A stretch of DNA of 64,000 nucleotides from Lachnospira eligens (GTDB lineage Bacteria; Bacillota; Clostridia; Lachnospirales; Lachnospiraceae): assembly GCF_009680455.1 (NCBI RefSeq), contig NZ_WKRD01000002.1:248001-312000 (forward strand), in the 5' to 3' direction. Positions within the stretch are counted from its first letter, which is position 1. Every line of letters starts with the position of its first letter. This document shows positions 53,340 to 62,700 of this stretch, piece by piece. The translations under genes were made by a program, and so were the position numbers. Below the pieces are notes generated by a model. That model ran no database searches. It was not told where the DNA came from and was given only the letters and a program-made list of their open reading frames with translations.

Positions 53340-54290
53340 TTAAATAGTTGCCGGCTTCTCTGTTTCTCCTGCTATCGACTGTCTCATCTTAGTATCAGCC
53401 TTCAGATTCTGAAGGTCATAATAATCCTTAAAGCCCATTCTGCCTGTTCTTAAAGCTTCAGCCAAAGCCTTAGGTACTTCTGCCTCAGCAGCTACAACGC
53501 TTGCTTTCATCTCCTGCTCAAGAGCAACAGCGGCTGCTCTTCTTTCCTCTGCCTTAGCCTGTGCAATATTCTTATCAGCCTCAGCCTGAAGGCTCTGAAG
53601 ATGAGCGCCTATATTTCTTCCGATATCAACATCCGCAATATCAATAGAAAGAATCTGGAAAGCTGTTCCAATATCAAGACCCTTCTGTAATATAGCCTTG
53701 GAGATAGAATCAGGATTCTCAAGCACGCTCTTGTGCGAATCTGCTGAACCTACTGTTGTTACAATACCCTCACCAACTCTGGCAATTACGGTAGCCTCAC
53801 CTGCACCACCAACCAACTGGTTAATATTAGTTCTTACAGTAACTCTTGCCTTAACTAACAGTTCAATACCATCCTTGGCAACTGCTGAAATATTAGGTGT
53901 CTCAATAACCTTAGGGTTAACACTCATTCTGACAGCCTCTAAAACATCACGGCCTGCAAGGTCGATAGCTGCTGCCATCTCAAATGGTATGTTCATACCG
54001 GCTCTGCTTGATGCAATAAGTGCATTAACAACAGCGTCTACATGACCACCTGCCATATAATGTGACTCAAGCTGATTAGTGTTAAGCTGTAATCCGGCTT
54101 TTCTTGCCTGAATAAGTGGAAGCACAATTCTTGCTGGTGGAACCTTTCTCAATCTCATACCGATAAGAGTTCCTATACCGACATGGCTTCCTGATGCTAA
54201 TGCAGTAATCCATAATCTCATTGGTACAAATGCGAATAACAATATAAGCAGTACCACAATAATGATTGGAATAATTGGAATGTAAGGCAT
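53340..54290 (-). CDS. floA: Flotillin-like protein FloA
   Basis: 316 residues from ATG 54290, with AAGGGGG 7 nt upstream; a longer in-frame start is unlikely. An N-terminal hydrophobic hairpin (about 5-45) embeds in the membrane. An SPFH domain follows ([45 protein letters not shown]) and a long Ala/Glu-rich helical region (about 215-290). FloA scaffolds functional membrane microdomains and influences membrane fluidity and secretion. It is followed by the hypothetical membrane protein. Confidence 0.95.
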   Translation of the reverse strand: MPYIPIIPIIIVVLLILLFAFVPMRLWITALASGSHVGIGTLIGMRLRKVPPARIVLPLIQARKAGLQLNTNQLESHYMAGGHVDAVVNALIASSRAGMNIPFEMAAAIDLAGRDVLEAVRMSVNPKVIETPNISAVAKDGIELLVKARVTVRTNINQLVGGAGEATVIARVGEGIVTTVGSADSHKSVLENPDSISKAILQKGLDIGTAFQILSIDIADVDIGRNIGAHLQSLQAEADKNIAQAKAEERRAAAVALEQEMKASVVAAEAEVPKALAEALRTGRMGFKDYYDLQNLKADTKMRQSIAGETEKPATI

Positions 54291-54442
54291 AATTAATCCC
54301 CCTTTATATATTTTGATTTTCAAAAATATTATTACATATAATGAGAAAAAATACCACATTTATATAGAATCATTTTAAAAAATCTGCTATAGTAATTAGT
54401 AATCGATAATTTTTTGTCAATTATTACAAAGGAGGTTTCATT

Positions 54443-55912
54443 ATGTTATCTAATGATGCTACTATTCAGAATATCAAGCATGAAATCCTGTATGAAGTTG
54501 CCAAGCTCGCATATGCAGGAAGGTTTGAAGAAGAAAAGGACGAACTGGCATACAAGATGTTTCCTGGTCCTAAAGCAAGATTCCGCTGTTGTGTATATAA
54601 AGAAAGAGAAATTGCAAGACAACGAATCCGCCTGGCAGAAGGCAAATGTCCAACAGAAAGTGACCATCCGGGTGCCAATAACATAATCCAGGTAATTGAA
54701 GCCGCATGTGCCGACTGTCCACTTTCTCACTATATCGTAACTGATAATTGCAGAAAATGTATGATGAAAGCCTGCCAGCAGGCATGTAAGTTCGGTGCTG
54801 TAAGCATGACAAGAGACAGAGCCTACATAGACCCTGACAAATGCAAGGAATGCGGCATGTGTGCCAAAGCCTGTCCATACAATGCAATCGCAGACCTCAT
54901 AAGGCCATGTAAGAAAATCTGTCCAGCCAATGCTATTACAATGGATGAGAATGGCATCTGTGAAATAGATGAAAACAAATGTATCCAGTGCGGACAGTGT
55001 ATCCACGCCTGTCCATTCGGTGCTATCGGTTCTAAAACTGATATAGTTGATGTAATAAAGGCAATCGTAGACGGAAAGAAAGTCGTTGCCATGGTAGCAC
55101 CTGCTGTTGAAGGACAGTTTGGAGACACAATAACAATGAGCAGCATCCGCACAGCATGCAAGAAGCTGGGCTTTAATGATATGTATGAGGTAGGTCTTGG
55201 CGGAGACCTTACTGCACAGGCCGAGGCAGAAGAATGGCTTGAAGCAGCTAAAGAAGGAAAGAAGCTTACAACCTCATGCTGTCCTGCATTTGTTAATCTG
55301 ATTAAGAAACAGTATCCTGAGCTTGCAGAACATATATCAACAACTATATCCCCTATGTTTGCACTTTCAAGACTTCTTAAGTCAGAAGATCCTGATACAA
55401 TAACCGTATTTATCGGACCATGTATAGCCAAGAAGAATGAAAAGCAGGAATATAAGGGTCAGGGAAATGCTGATTTCGTACTTACACTCGGTGAATTCAG
55501 AGCAATGATGCGGGCTAAAGAAGTAGTTCTTGAGCCTGAGGAAAACAGCGACCAGCAGGCAAGCATATATGGTAAAAGATTCGGTAACGGAGGCGGTGTT
55601 TCCGCTGCTGTTGCACAATGTATGCGTGAAGCAGGTGCTGACCCTGATAAATTCAATATAGAAAAATGCTCAGGTGCTGCCGAATGTAAGAAAGCACTTA
55701 CACTTCTTAAAGTAGGAAAACTCCCCGCAGATTTCATTGAGGGAATGGTATGTGAAGGCGGCTGTGTTGGTGGACCAAGCCGTCACAGAAGCGGAAAGAA
55801 TCCTGTTCTTGCTGCCAAAGACCGTGACAAGCTGCTCGCCGAAGCAGACAACCGTAATGTTTCAGACAACTTAAGTAAATATGACTTAACAGCATTTTCA
55901 ATGCACAAATAA
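54443..55912 (+). CDS. Monomeric [FeFe] hydrogenase, group B-like
   Basis: 489 residues. An N-terminal helical part (1-95) precedes ferredoxin-type Cys clusters (about 100-195: CRKCMMKACQQAC, CKECGMCAKACPYNA, CIQCGQCIHACPFGA) and the H-cluster domain. H-cluster motifs are L1 TSCCPAFV, L2 FIGPCIAKKNE and L3 EGMVCEGGCVGGP. The Ala in L1 and the GPC of L2 fit group B rather than the prototypical group A enzyme. It makes or uses H2 with ferredoxin in the cytosol. AAAGGAGG lies 7 nt before the ATG. Monocistronic, with a strong terminator. Maturases HydEFG are not in the window. Rex control is plausible. Confidence 0.92.
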   Translation: MLSNDATIQNIKHEILYEVAKLAYAGRFEEEKDELAYKMFPGPKARFRCCVYKEREIARQRIRLAEGKCPTESDHPGANNIIQVIEAACADCPLSHYIVTDNCRKCMMKACQQACKFGAVSMTRDRAYIDPDKCKECGMCAKACPYNAIADLIRPCKKICPANAITMDENGICEIDENKCIQCGQCIHACPFGAIGSKTDIVDVIKAIVDGKKVVAMVAPAVEGQFGDTITMSSIRTACKKLGFNDMYEVGLGGDLTAQAEAEEWLEAAKEGKKLTTSCCPAFVNLIKKQYPELAEHISTTISPMFALSRLLKSEDPDTITVFIGPCIAKKNEKQEYKGQGNADFVLTLGEFRAMMRAKEVVLEPEENSDQQASIYGKRFGNGGGVSAAVAQCMREAGADPDKFNIEKCSGAAECKKALTLLKVGKLPADFIEGMVCEGGCVGGPSRHRSGKNPVLAAKDRDKLLAEADNRNVSDNLSKYDLTAFSMHK

Positions 55913-55921
55913 AATTAACGC

Positions 55922-55964
55922 AAAATAGCGTTGGCAATATTCACATTGTCAACGCTATTTTTTT
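55922..55964. terminator. Bidirectional terminator after the hydrogenase
   Basis: AAAATAGCGTTG and CAACGCTATTTT form a stem extended by CAAT/ATTG, with T7 on the plus strand. It overlaps the last codon and stop of the convergent permease gene (stop at 55955). Confidence 0.9.
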
Positions 55965-56707
55965 AGTGCTGCTTTTAAAGTAAGCACAACAAGTTTTTCA
56001 AATATCACACTCAATACAACAATTATAACCGTCCACGCCAGCAAATCATCCGTATCAAGATATATTTTCGACATATAAAGCATTTGTCCAACAGAACCTT
56101 TGGGCATTCCGATAATCTCTGCTGCCACTCCTGCTTTCCAAGCCATACCAGCAGTAACTCTTCCTGCTGATATAAGATAAGGTGAAAGCTGTGGCATGAT
56201 AATATAACGTATTCTGCGAATCCAAGGAATATGAAATACATCTGCCATTTCCCTAATGCCTTTATCAGTACTTCTAAGACCGGTCAGTGTATTCTGGTAT
56301 ATAACAGGCACAACTATTAAAAATGCAATGAACACCGACAGGTTCTTTGCCGTAAACCATATAAGACATATAACCACAAAAGACGCAACAGGTACTGCCT
56401 TAATTGTAACCATCCACGGCCACAGAATATATTCAACAGGCTTACATATATATGCAAGCACTGCACATATAATTCCACACAATAATCCTGCGAGAAATCC
56501 ACCGACAATATGATACATTGTAAACCACACAGTTCCTGCAAAATCCGGTTCATGCCATATAGTAAATAATCTGCCAAGCACCTGTACCGGTGTCACTAAT
56601 AATATCGGTGAATCAATCTTTAGCGCAGCTATTTCCCATAAAATAAGTGCCAGCATAACTGCCAGCACTTTATATATTACATTCAATATCTTCTTATTAA
56701 TATTCAT
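55955..56707 (-). CDS. SsuC/TauC-type ABC transporter permease
   Basis: 250 residues from ATG 56707; the ribosome binding site is weak and the start overlaps the preceding binding-protein gene by 11 nt, suggesting translational coupling. Six membrane helices with the EAA-loop region GIREMADVFHIPWIRRIRYIIMPQ split across a cytoplasmic turn. The family imports sulfonates, nitrate, bicarbonate or thiamine precursors. The partner binding protein is directly upstream, but no ATPase gene is in this cluster. Confidence 0.88.
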   Translation of the reverse strand: MNINKKILNVIYKVLAVMLALILWEIAALKIDSPILLVTPVQVLGRLFTIWHEPDFAGTVWFTMYHIVGGFLAGLLCGIICAVLAYICKPVEYILWPWMVTIKAVPVASFVVICLIWFTAKNLSVFIAFLIVVPVIYQNTLTGLRSTDKGIREMADVFHIPWIRRIRYIIMPQLSPYLISAGRVTAGMAWKAGVAAEIIGMPKGSVGQMLYMSKIYLDTDDLLAWTVIIVVLSVIFEKLVVLTLKAALKK

Positions 56708-57698
56708 AATAGAAATCATCTTTCGGCATACTGCCACCTACCGACTTAGGATTCTGGTCATATAACACCTGTAAGAACCCTTCTAGTGCACTTCTCATGT
56801 TATTATTAATATAGCATACAATATGGCACTTAGGAAGAGCCTTCTTAGCTATTGCTTCTGATGCAACAATTCCATACTCAGCAATAAGCTGTGCTGTCTC
56901 ATCAATATTGCTTGAAGTATATGCAACACTTTCGTTATATTCATCAATGAACTTCTTAAGCTGTTCTGGATATTTTTCAGCAAATTCTTTTCTTACAACA
57001 ATTACACCTGTAACAATCTTAGAATTATTATTAATCTTCTCCCATGCTTCATTAAGATCCATAACAACTCTTAAACCACTAATCTGGGCACTTGCTGCTG
57101 TAACAAAAGGCTGTGGAAGAACAGCAATTGCACCATCTTCTGACTTTAACTTAGAAAGTGCTTCTGTTGTATCTGAACACCACACAATATCAACATCTTT
57201 ATCAGCATCAAGGCCGTTACCTGAAAGAATATATCTTATGGTATATTCCGGCACTGCACCCATTCCTGTAGCATATATAGTCTTACCCTTAAGGTCGCTG
57301 ATACTGTTGACAGTGTTGCCTCTTTCTACAAGATTAAGAACTCCAAGTGTATTAACAGCAACAACCTGGACCTTGCCTTCCGTCTTATTATATATATTAG
57401 CTGCAAGATTAGATGGTACAGCCGCTATATCAATCTCTCCGGTTGCAAGTGGTGTTACAAATGCAGATGCATCCGTAGCAAAATCTTCAAATGCATATGT
57501 GTTCTTAGTATTGCCATTCTCTGAATCTTTACGCAGCTTAACCATTCCCATTGCTGTAGGTCCTGCCATAGCTCCGATTCTTATTGTTGTTGTCTCTTCT
57601 GTCTGTCTACCGCCTTCGTTATTGGCTGATTTTCCTGCACATGCTGCAAATGAAAATACCATAATAACCGAAAGCATAACTGCTAGTAATTTCTTCAA
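56697..57698 (-). CDS. ABC transporter substrate-binding lipoprotein (NMT1/SsuA-like)
   Basis: 333 residues, starting at TTG with AGGAG about 9 nt upstream. A lipoprotein signal ends in FAAC (about residue 20). The remainder is a two-lobed binding protein of the NMT1/THI5-like fold (IRIGAMAGPTAMGMV, ATGEIDIAAVPSNLAAN, KTIYATGMGAVPEY). It feeds the permease that overlaps its 3' end. The pattern GPTAMGM is seen in many Firmicutes proteins annotated as nitrate/sulfonate/thiamine binding, but the ligand cannot be stated. It lies 25 nt after the HPr-like gene. Confidence 0.88.
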   Translation of the reverse strand: MKKLLAVMLSVIMVFSFAACAGKSANNEGGRQTEETTTIRIGAMAGPTAMGMVKLRKDSENGNTKNTYAFEDFATDASAFVTPLATGEIDIAAVPSNLAANIYNKTEGKVQVVAVNTLGVLNLVERGNTVNSISDLKGKTIYATGMGAVPEYTIRYILSGNGLDADKDVDIVWCSDTTEALSKLKSEDGAIAVLPQPFVTAASAQISGLRVVMDLNEAWEKINNNSKIVTGVIVVRKEFAEKYPEQLKKFIDEYNESVAYTSSNIDETAQLIAEYGIVASEAIAKKALPKCHIVCYINNNMRSALEGFLQVLYDQNPKSVGGSMPKDDFYYEY

Positions 57699-57723
57699 CT
57701 TATTATTCTCCTGATATATTTAA

Positions 57724-57960
57724 TTAGTATTCCATGAACTCCTGTATATCCCTTAATACATCCTCAATCTCGCCGTCTCCATCATTAATTGTAAGCTGTA
57801 ATGGTTTACTGATATCCAGACTGAACAAACCAACTAATGATTTGCCATCTACACAGCTATATCCTGATTCAACATCAAACCCACATGAGTACTTACTAAT
57901 TGTACTTACAAACCTTTGAACCTTCTCCACAGAATCCAAAAGAATCATCACTGTCAGCAT
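57724..57960 (-). CDS. HPr-like protein lacking the phosphorylated histidine
   Basis: 78 residues with the HPr fold order: strand MLTVMILL, a helix, strand FDVESG, then VDGKSLVGLFSLDIS, which matches the HPr KS(I/L)xG segment with the regulatory Ser. The GLHARP motif with catalytic His15 is replaced by DSVEKVQRFV, so phosphotransfer is not possible in the usual way. GGAGGAG lies 5 nt before the ATG. It heads an operon with the ABC binding protein and permease. A regulatory or docking role is inference. Confidence 0.8.
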   Translation of the reverse strand: MLTVMILLDSVEKVQRFVSTISKYSCGFDVESGYSCVDGKSLVGLFSLDISKPLQLTINDGDGEIEDVLRDIQEFMEY

Positions 57961-58006
57961 ATTATCTCCTCCGCTTCCTCATATTGTAATTCCCATATCA
58001 GAGACT

Positions 58007-58035
58007 AATATACACCATAAAACTTATAAAAACAA
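58007..58035 (-). promoter_or_regulatory. Promoter of the HPr-like/ABC operon
   Basis: TTGTTT (58030-58035), 17 bp, TATATT (58007-58012) on the minus strand. It is a moderate match. Confidence 0.5.
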
Positions 58036-58052
58036 CCATTAACTAAGACTAA

Positions 58053-58116
58053 AATATGGCACGGATGCCACAGAAAACGCTTATCTAAGCCGTTTTCATA
58101 TCATCCATGCCATATT
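58053..58116 (-). terminator. Two-tier hairpin terminator after gltD
   Basis: Outer stem AATATGGC/GCCATATT extended by GGATG/CATCC; inner stem AAAACGGCTTA with TAAGCGTTTT. The minus-strand tail is TTTTAG. It closes the gltB-gltD operon. Confidence 0.78.
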
Positions 58117-58130
58117 CTGATAATCATAAA

Positions 58131-59615
58131 TTAGAGATTAGTATATCCCATAAGGTAGTAATCAACTGCTCTTGCACAGTCTCTTCCCTGTCTTATAGCT
58201 TTCACAACGAGTGACTGTCCTGTATGCATATCTCCTGCTGTAAATACACCCGGTACACTTGTTTCAAATCCGTCTTCTGCTGTCTTTACATTAGTTCTTT
58301 CTGTAAGTTCAACTCCAAATGCGTCTGTGACATATTTCTGTGAGCCCAAGAAACCTGCTGCTATCAGTACAAGCTCACATGGAAGCTCTGCTTCTGTTCC
58401 CTCCACAGGGATCATCATTCTTCTTCCTGTCTTTTCATCAGTCTTAGACTCAAGCTTTACTGTAACAACACTTGTAAGATTACCCTTCTTATCCTTCTTG
58501 AATTCCTTAACTGTAGTTGTATATATTCTTGGATCATGTCCGAATACTGCAATTGCTTCTTCCTGACCGTAATCTGTCTTGCAGACTAAAGGCCACTGTG
58601 GCCAAGGATTGTTCTCCGCACGCTCATCTGGTGCTTTTGGCATCATCTCAAGCTGTGTTACCGACTTACAGCCGTGTCTTATACATGTTCCGACACAGTC
58701 ATTACCTGTATCACCACCACCGATAACGATAACATTTTTATCCTTTGCAGAAATGTATCTGCCATCCTTAAGTCCTGAATCAAGAAGACTCTTTGTAGTT
58801 GCTGTAAGGAAATCTACTGCAAAGTATATTCCATTGGCATCTCTTCCAGGAGCATTGATATCTCTTGGATTAGCAGCACCACACGCAAGTACTACAGCAT
58901 CATAATCTGCCATAAGCTTCTTAGCCTTAATGTTCTCACCAACATTTGCATTAGTTACGAACTCAATGCCTTCTTCCTTCATAATATCAAGCTTTCTGTC
59001 AATTATATGCTTTTCAAGCTTCATATTAGGAATGCCATATCTTAAAAGTCCACCGATACGGTCAGCTCTTTCATATACAGTAACACTGTGTCCTCTCTGA
59101 TTTAACTGGTCTGCTACAGCAAGTCCGGCAGGGCCTGAACCTACTACAGCAATTCTCTTCTTAGTTCTTACCTTAGGAGGATTTGCTTTCGCATAACCTT
59201 TGGCATACGCATGCTCAATAATTGCCATTTCATTCTCTTTGGTACATACTGCCTTGCCATTAAGTCCGCATGTACATGCTTTCTCACAGAGTGCAGGACA
59301 CACACGGCTTGTAAATTCAGGGAAGTTACTTGTCTTGTGTAACCTGTGATATGCCTGTTCCCAGTTTCCTGTGTAAAGAAGATCATTCCATTCCGGAATA
59401 AGATTATTAAGAGGACATCCGCTAGTCATTCCCTTTATTGTCATACCAGACTGGCAGAATGGTACGCCACAATCCATGCAGCGTGAACTCTGCTTTCTCT
59501 GCTCATCTTCTGACAGAGGTGTATGAAATTCATTAAAATTCTTTATTCTTTCCTTAGGTGAAACCGCTGTGGCTTCAACTCTTTCATAGTCTAAAAATCC
59601 TGTTGGCTTTCCCAT
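58131..59615 (-). CDS. gltD: Glutamate synthase (NADPH) small subunit
   Basis: 494 residues. An N-terminal Cys-rich part (CMDCGVPFCQSG, GCPLNNLIPEWN, CPALCEKAC) binds 4Fe-4S clusters. An FAD-binding GSGPAGLAVADQLNQRG and an NAD(P)-binding GGGDTGNDCVGT motif follow. The subunit passes electrons from NAD(P)H to GltB. AAAGGAG lies 8 nt before the ATG. It sits 161 nt after gltB with a structured gap between them, and ends at a two-tier hairpin. Confidence 0.97.
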   Translation of the reverse strand: MGKPTGFLDYERVEATAVSPKERIKNFNEFHTPLSEDEQRKQSSRCMDCGVPFCQSGMTIKGMTSGCPLNNLIPEWNDLLYTGNWEQAYHRLHKTSNFPEFTSRVCPALCEKACTCGLNGKAVCTKENEMAIIEHAYAKGYAKANPPKVRTKKRIAVVGSGPAGLAVADQLNQRGHSVTVYERADRIGGLLRYGIPNMKLEKHIIDRKLDIMKEEGIEFVTNANVGENIKAKKLMADYDAVVLACGAANPRDINAPGRDANGIYFAVDFLTATTKSLLDSGLKDGRYISAKDKNVIVIGGGDTGNDCVGTCIRHGCKSVTQLEMMPKAPDERAENNPWPQWPLVCKTDYGQEEAIAVFGHDPRIYTTTVKEFKKDKKGNLTSVVTVKLESKTDEKTGRRMMIPVEGTEAELPCELVLIAAGFLGSQKYVTDAFGVELTERTNVKTAEDGFETSVPGVFTAGDMHTGQSLVVKAIRQGRDCARAVDYYLMGYTNL

Positions 59616-59776
59616 GGTTAGCTCCTTTCATGTATGTTATAAACTTGCACTGTCCCTACGGGTGCACTTCCAAAAGCTTCGCTTTTGTCAGTCGCGACTG
59701 CGTCGCCTATGCAAGATACAGAACAAGTACAGCTGCAGGTAAACCTGCACTGTCCTTTTTCTACATCTTGCGCACC
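59616..59776 (-). other. Structured spacer between gltB and gltD with a 15-bp repeat
   Basis: AAACTTGCACTGTCC (59641-59655) recurs as AAACCTGCACTGTCC (59741-59755), exactly 100 bp apart. Hairpins: TGCAC/GTGCA with inner CCC/GGG (59646-59666), AAAAGC/GCTTTT (59672-59686), GCGAC/GTCGC (59694-59706) and TGCAGG/CCTGCA (59734-59749) inside a GCAAGAT stem. No T-run suggests a terminator. No open frame of note. The region could set GltB/GltD stoichiometry or be a degenerate repeat cluster. Confidence 0.7.
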
Positions 59777-62700
59777 CTACTTGGTAGCCGCATAGAATGC
59801 TTCTATCTGAGCCTGTTCGCTGCTAAGTCCTTTTTCTTCCATCTGTACTATCATGTTAAGCATCTTCTTATAATCATGTGGCATGATTTTCTTGAACTTT
59901 GGAAGATATTCTCCGAAGTTATCAAGTATTTCCTTGCCCTTCTTAGAATTAGTATAAGCAACATGTTCTGTTATAAGCTGCTTTAACTCAAGGACATCAT
60001 ATTTGTTAGAAACTGCTTCCATTGAAACGAGCTGCTTATTAACTCTCTTGTAAAGACTTGTGTCTTCATCAAGAACATAAGCAATTCCACCGCTCATACC
60101 AGCAGCAAAGTTCTTGCCAGTCTTGCCTAAGACTACTACTGTACCACCTGTCATATATTCACAGCCGTGGTCACCAGTTCCCTCAACAACTGCTGTTGCA
60201 CCTGAATTTCTTACACAGAATCTTTCTCCGGCAACACCATTGATGAACGCCTTACCACTTGTAGCACCATATAATGCAACATTACCGATGATGATATTTT
60301 CGTCTTCCTTATAAGTACTTCCTGTTGGTGGATATACAATAAGCTTTCCACCTGAAAGTCCCTTACCAAAGTAATCGTTACTATCACCTACAAGTTCAAG
60401 TGTAAGTCCCTTAGGAATAAATGCACCAAAGCTCTGTCCGCCTGCGCCATTACATTTTACTGTATATGTATCATCATCAAGCTTATCATCAAATCTTCTT
60501 GTAATCTCAGCGCCAAGAAGTGTTCCTAATGTACGGTCTGTATTGGCAACATCGATTTCAAGACTTCTCTTGCTTCCTGTCTCCATGGCAGATTCGAACT
60601 TCTTAAGTAAAATCTTTTCATCAACTGTCTTCTCAAGTTCGAAATCAAATACATTTTTCTTATCATAATGTATCTTTGTCTGCTTAACATATGGATTGTC
60701 AAGAATCTGTGATAAATCAATCTCTGCTGAACGTCCGCTCTTGGCAACATTCTTCTGCTCAAGCAAATCTGTTCTTCCTACCAGCTCATCAAGTGTCTTA
60801 ATTCCTAAGTCAGCCATTATCTCACGGAGTTCCTGTGCAATGAATCTCATGAAATTAACAACATATTCTGGCTTACCTGTAAATCTCTTACGAAGCTCAG
60901 GATTCTGTGTTGCAACACCAACAGGGCATGTATCAAGGTTACATACTCTCATCATTACGCAGCCCATAGTTACAAGTGGAGCTGTTGCAAATCCGAATTC
61001 CTCTGCACCAAGCATTGCTGCGATAGCAACGTCTCTTCCGCTCATTAACTTACCATCTGTCTCAATAATAACCTTATTACGCAGTCCGTTCATTGTAAGT
61101 GTCTGATGTGCCTCTGCAAGACCTAATTCCCATGGAAGTCCGGCATTATGTATAGAGCTTCTTGGAGCTGCACCAGTACCTCCGTCATAACCAGAAATAA
61201 GAATTACCTGTGCGCCCGCCTTGGCAACACCTGATGCAACTGTACCAACACCAGCTTCTGAAACAAGCTTGACTGATATTCTTGCATTCTTGTTAGCATT
61301 CTTAAGGTCGTATATAAGCTGTGCCAGATCCTCGATTGAATATATATCATGATGTGGTGGTGGTGAAATAAGCGCAACACCCGGAGTTGAAAGACGAGTC
61401 TTTGCAATCCAAGGATACACCTTCTTTCCTGGAAGATGTCCACCTTCACCCGGCTTAGCGCCCTGTGCCATCTTAATCTGAATCTCCTGTGCGCTTACAA
61501 GGTATCTAGAAGTAACGCCGAATCTTCCTGATGCAACCTGCTTGATTGCAGAGCATCTGTTAAGACCATCCGGACCAACCTTTAATCTGTCAATGTCCTC
61601 TCCACCTTCACCTGAGTTAGACTTACCATGAAGCATGTTCATGGCAATAGCCATAGTTTCATGTGCCTCTCTTGATATTGAACCATATGACATAGCACCA
61701 GTCTTGAATCTTCTTACGATAGAATCAACACTTTCAACCTCATCAATGCTGATTCCCTTCTTAGGGAACTTAATGTTCATAAGACCTCTTAAGTTCTTAA
61801 CGCCCTCTTCCTTATTAACAAGAGCTGTATATTCCTTAAATGTCTTGTAATCTCCTGTTCTTGTAGCAAGCTGTAACAAATGTATTGTCTGTGGGTTATA
61901 CAGATGTTCTTCCTTGCCGCTTCTCATCTTATGAGCGCCTGAGCTGTCAAGAGTAGTATCTGTAGAAAGTCCAAGTGGATCAAATGCCTTAGAGTGAAGT
62001 GTCTCAACATCTTCCTGAATATCCTTTAGTGACACGCCTTCAATTCTTGAAACTGTACCCTTAAAGTATTTATCTATAACATCTGAATTAATTCCAATTG
62101 CCTCAAATATCTTAGCACCCTGATATGACTGGATTGTTGAAATACCCATCTTGGCAGCAATCTTAACAATACCTGTGATAATTGCCTTATTGTAATCATC
62201 AACTGCTGCATAATAATCCTTGTCAAGCATATTAAGGTCGATAAGCTCCTGAATACTCTCCTGTGCAAGATATGGGTTAATTGCAGAAGCACCATATCCA
62301 AGAAGAGTCGCAAAATGATGGACATCTCTTGGCTCACCACTCTCTAAGATTACAGCCATGCTTGTTCTCTTCTTAGTCTGTACAAGATACTGCTGTAATG
62401 CAGCAACCGCAAGTAATGAAGGAATAGCAACATGGTTCTCATCAACACCTCTGTCTGAAAGAATAATGATATTAGCACCTTCTCTGTGTGCTCTGTCAAC
62501 CTCAACAAATAAGTGGTCGATAGCTCTTTCAAGTGAAGTATTCTTGTAATATATAATAGGAATAGTCTCTACCTTAAATCCTTCAACATTCATATTCTTA
62601 ATTTTAAGAAGGTCTGTGTTAGTAAGGATTGGATCATTAATTCTTAACTGTTTGCAATTCTCAGCCTTTTCCTCAAGAATATTACCCTCTGTTCCAAGAT

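Noticed and set aside
54446..55431. Open frames of up to 200 codons antisense to the hydrogenase gene
   Set aside because: They lie opposite a certain gene, have no recognisable domain, and arise from its third-position bias.
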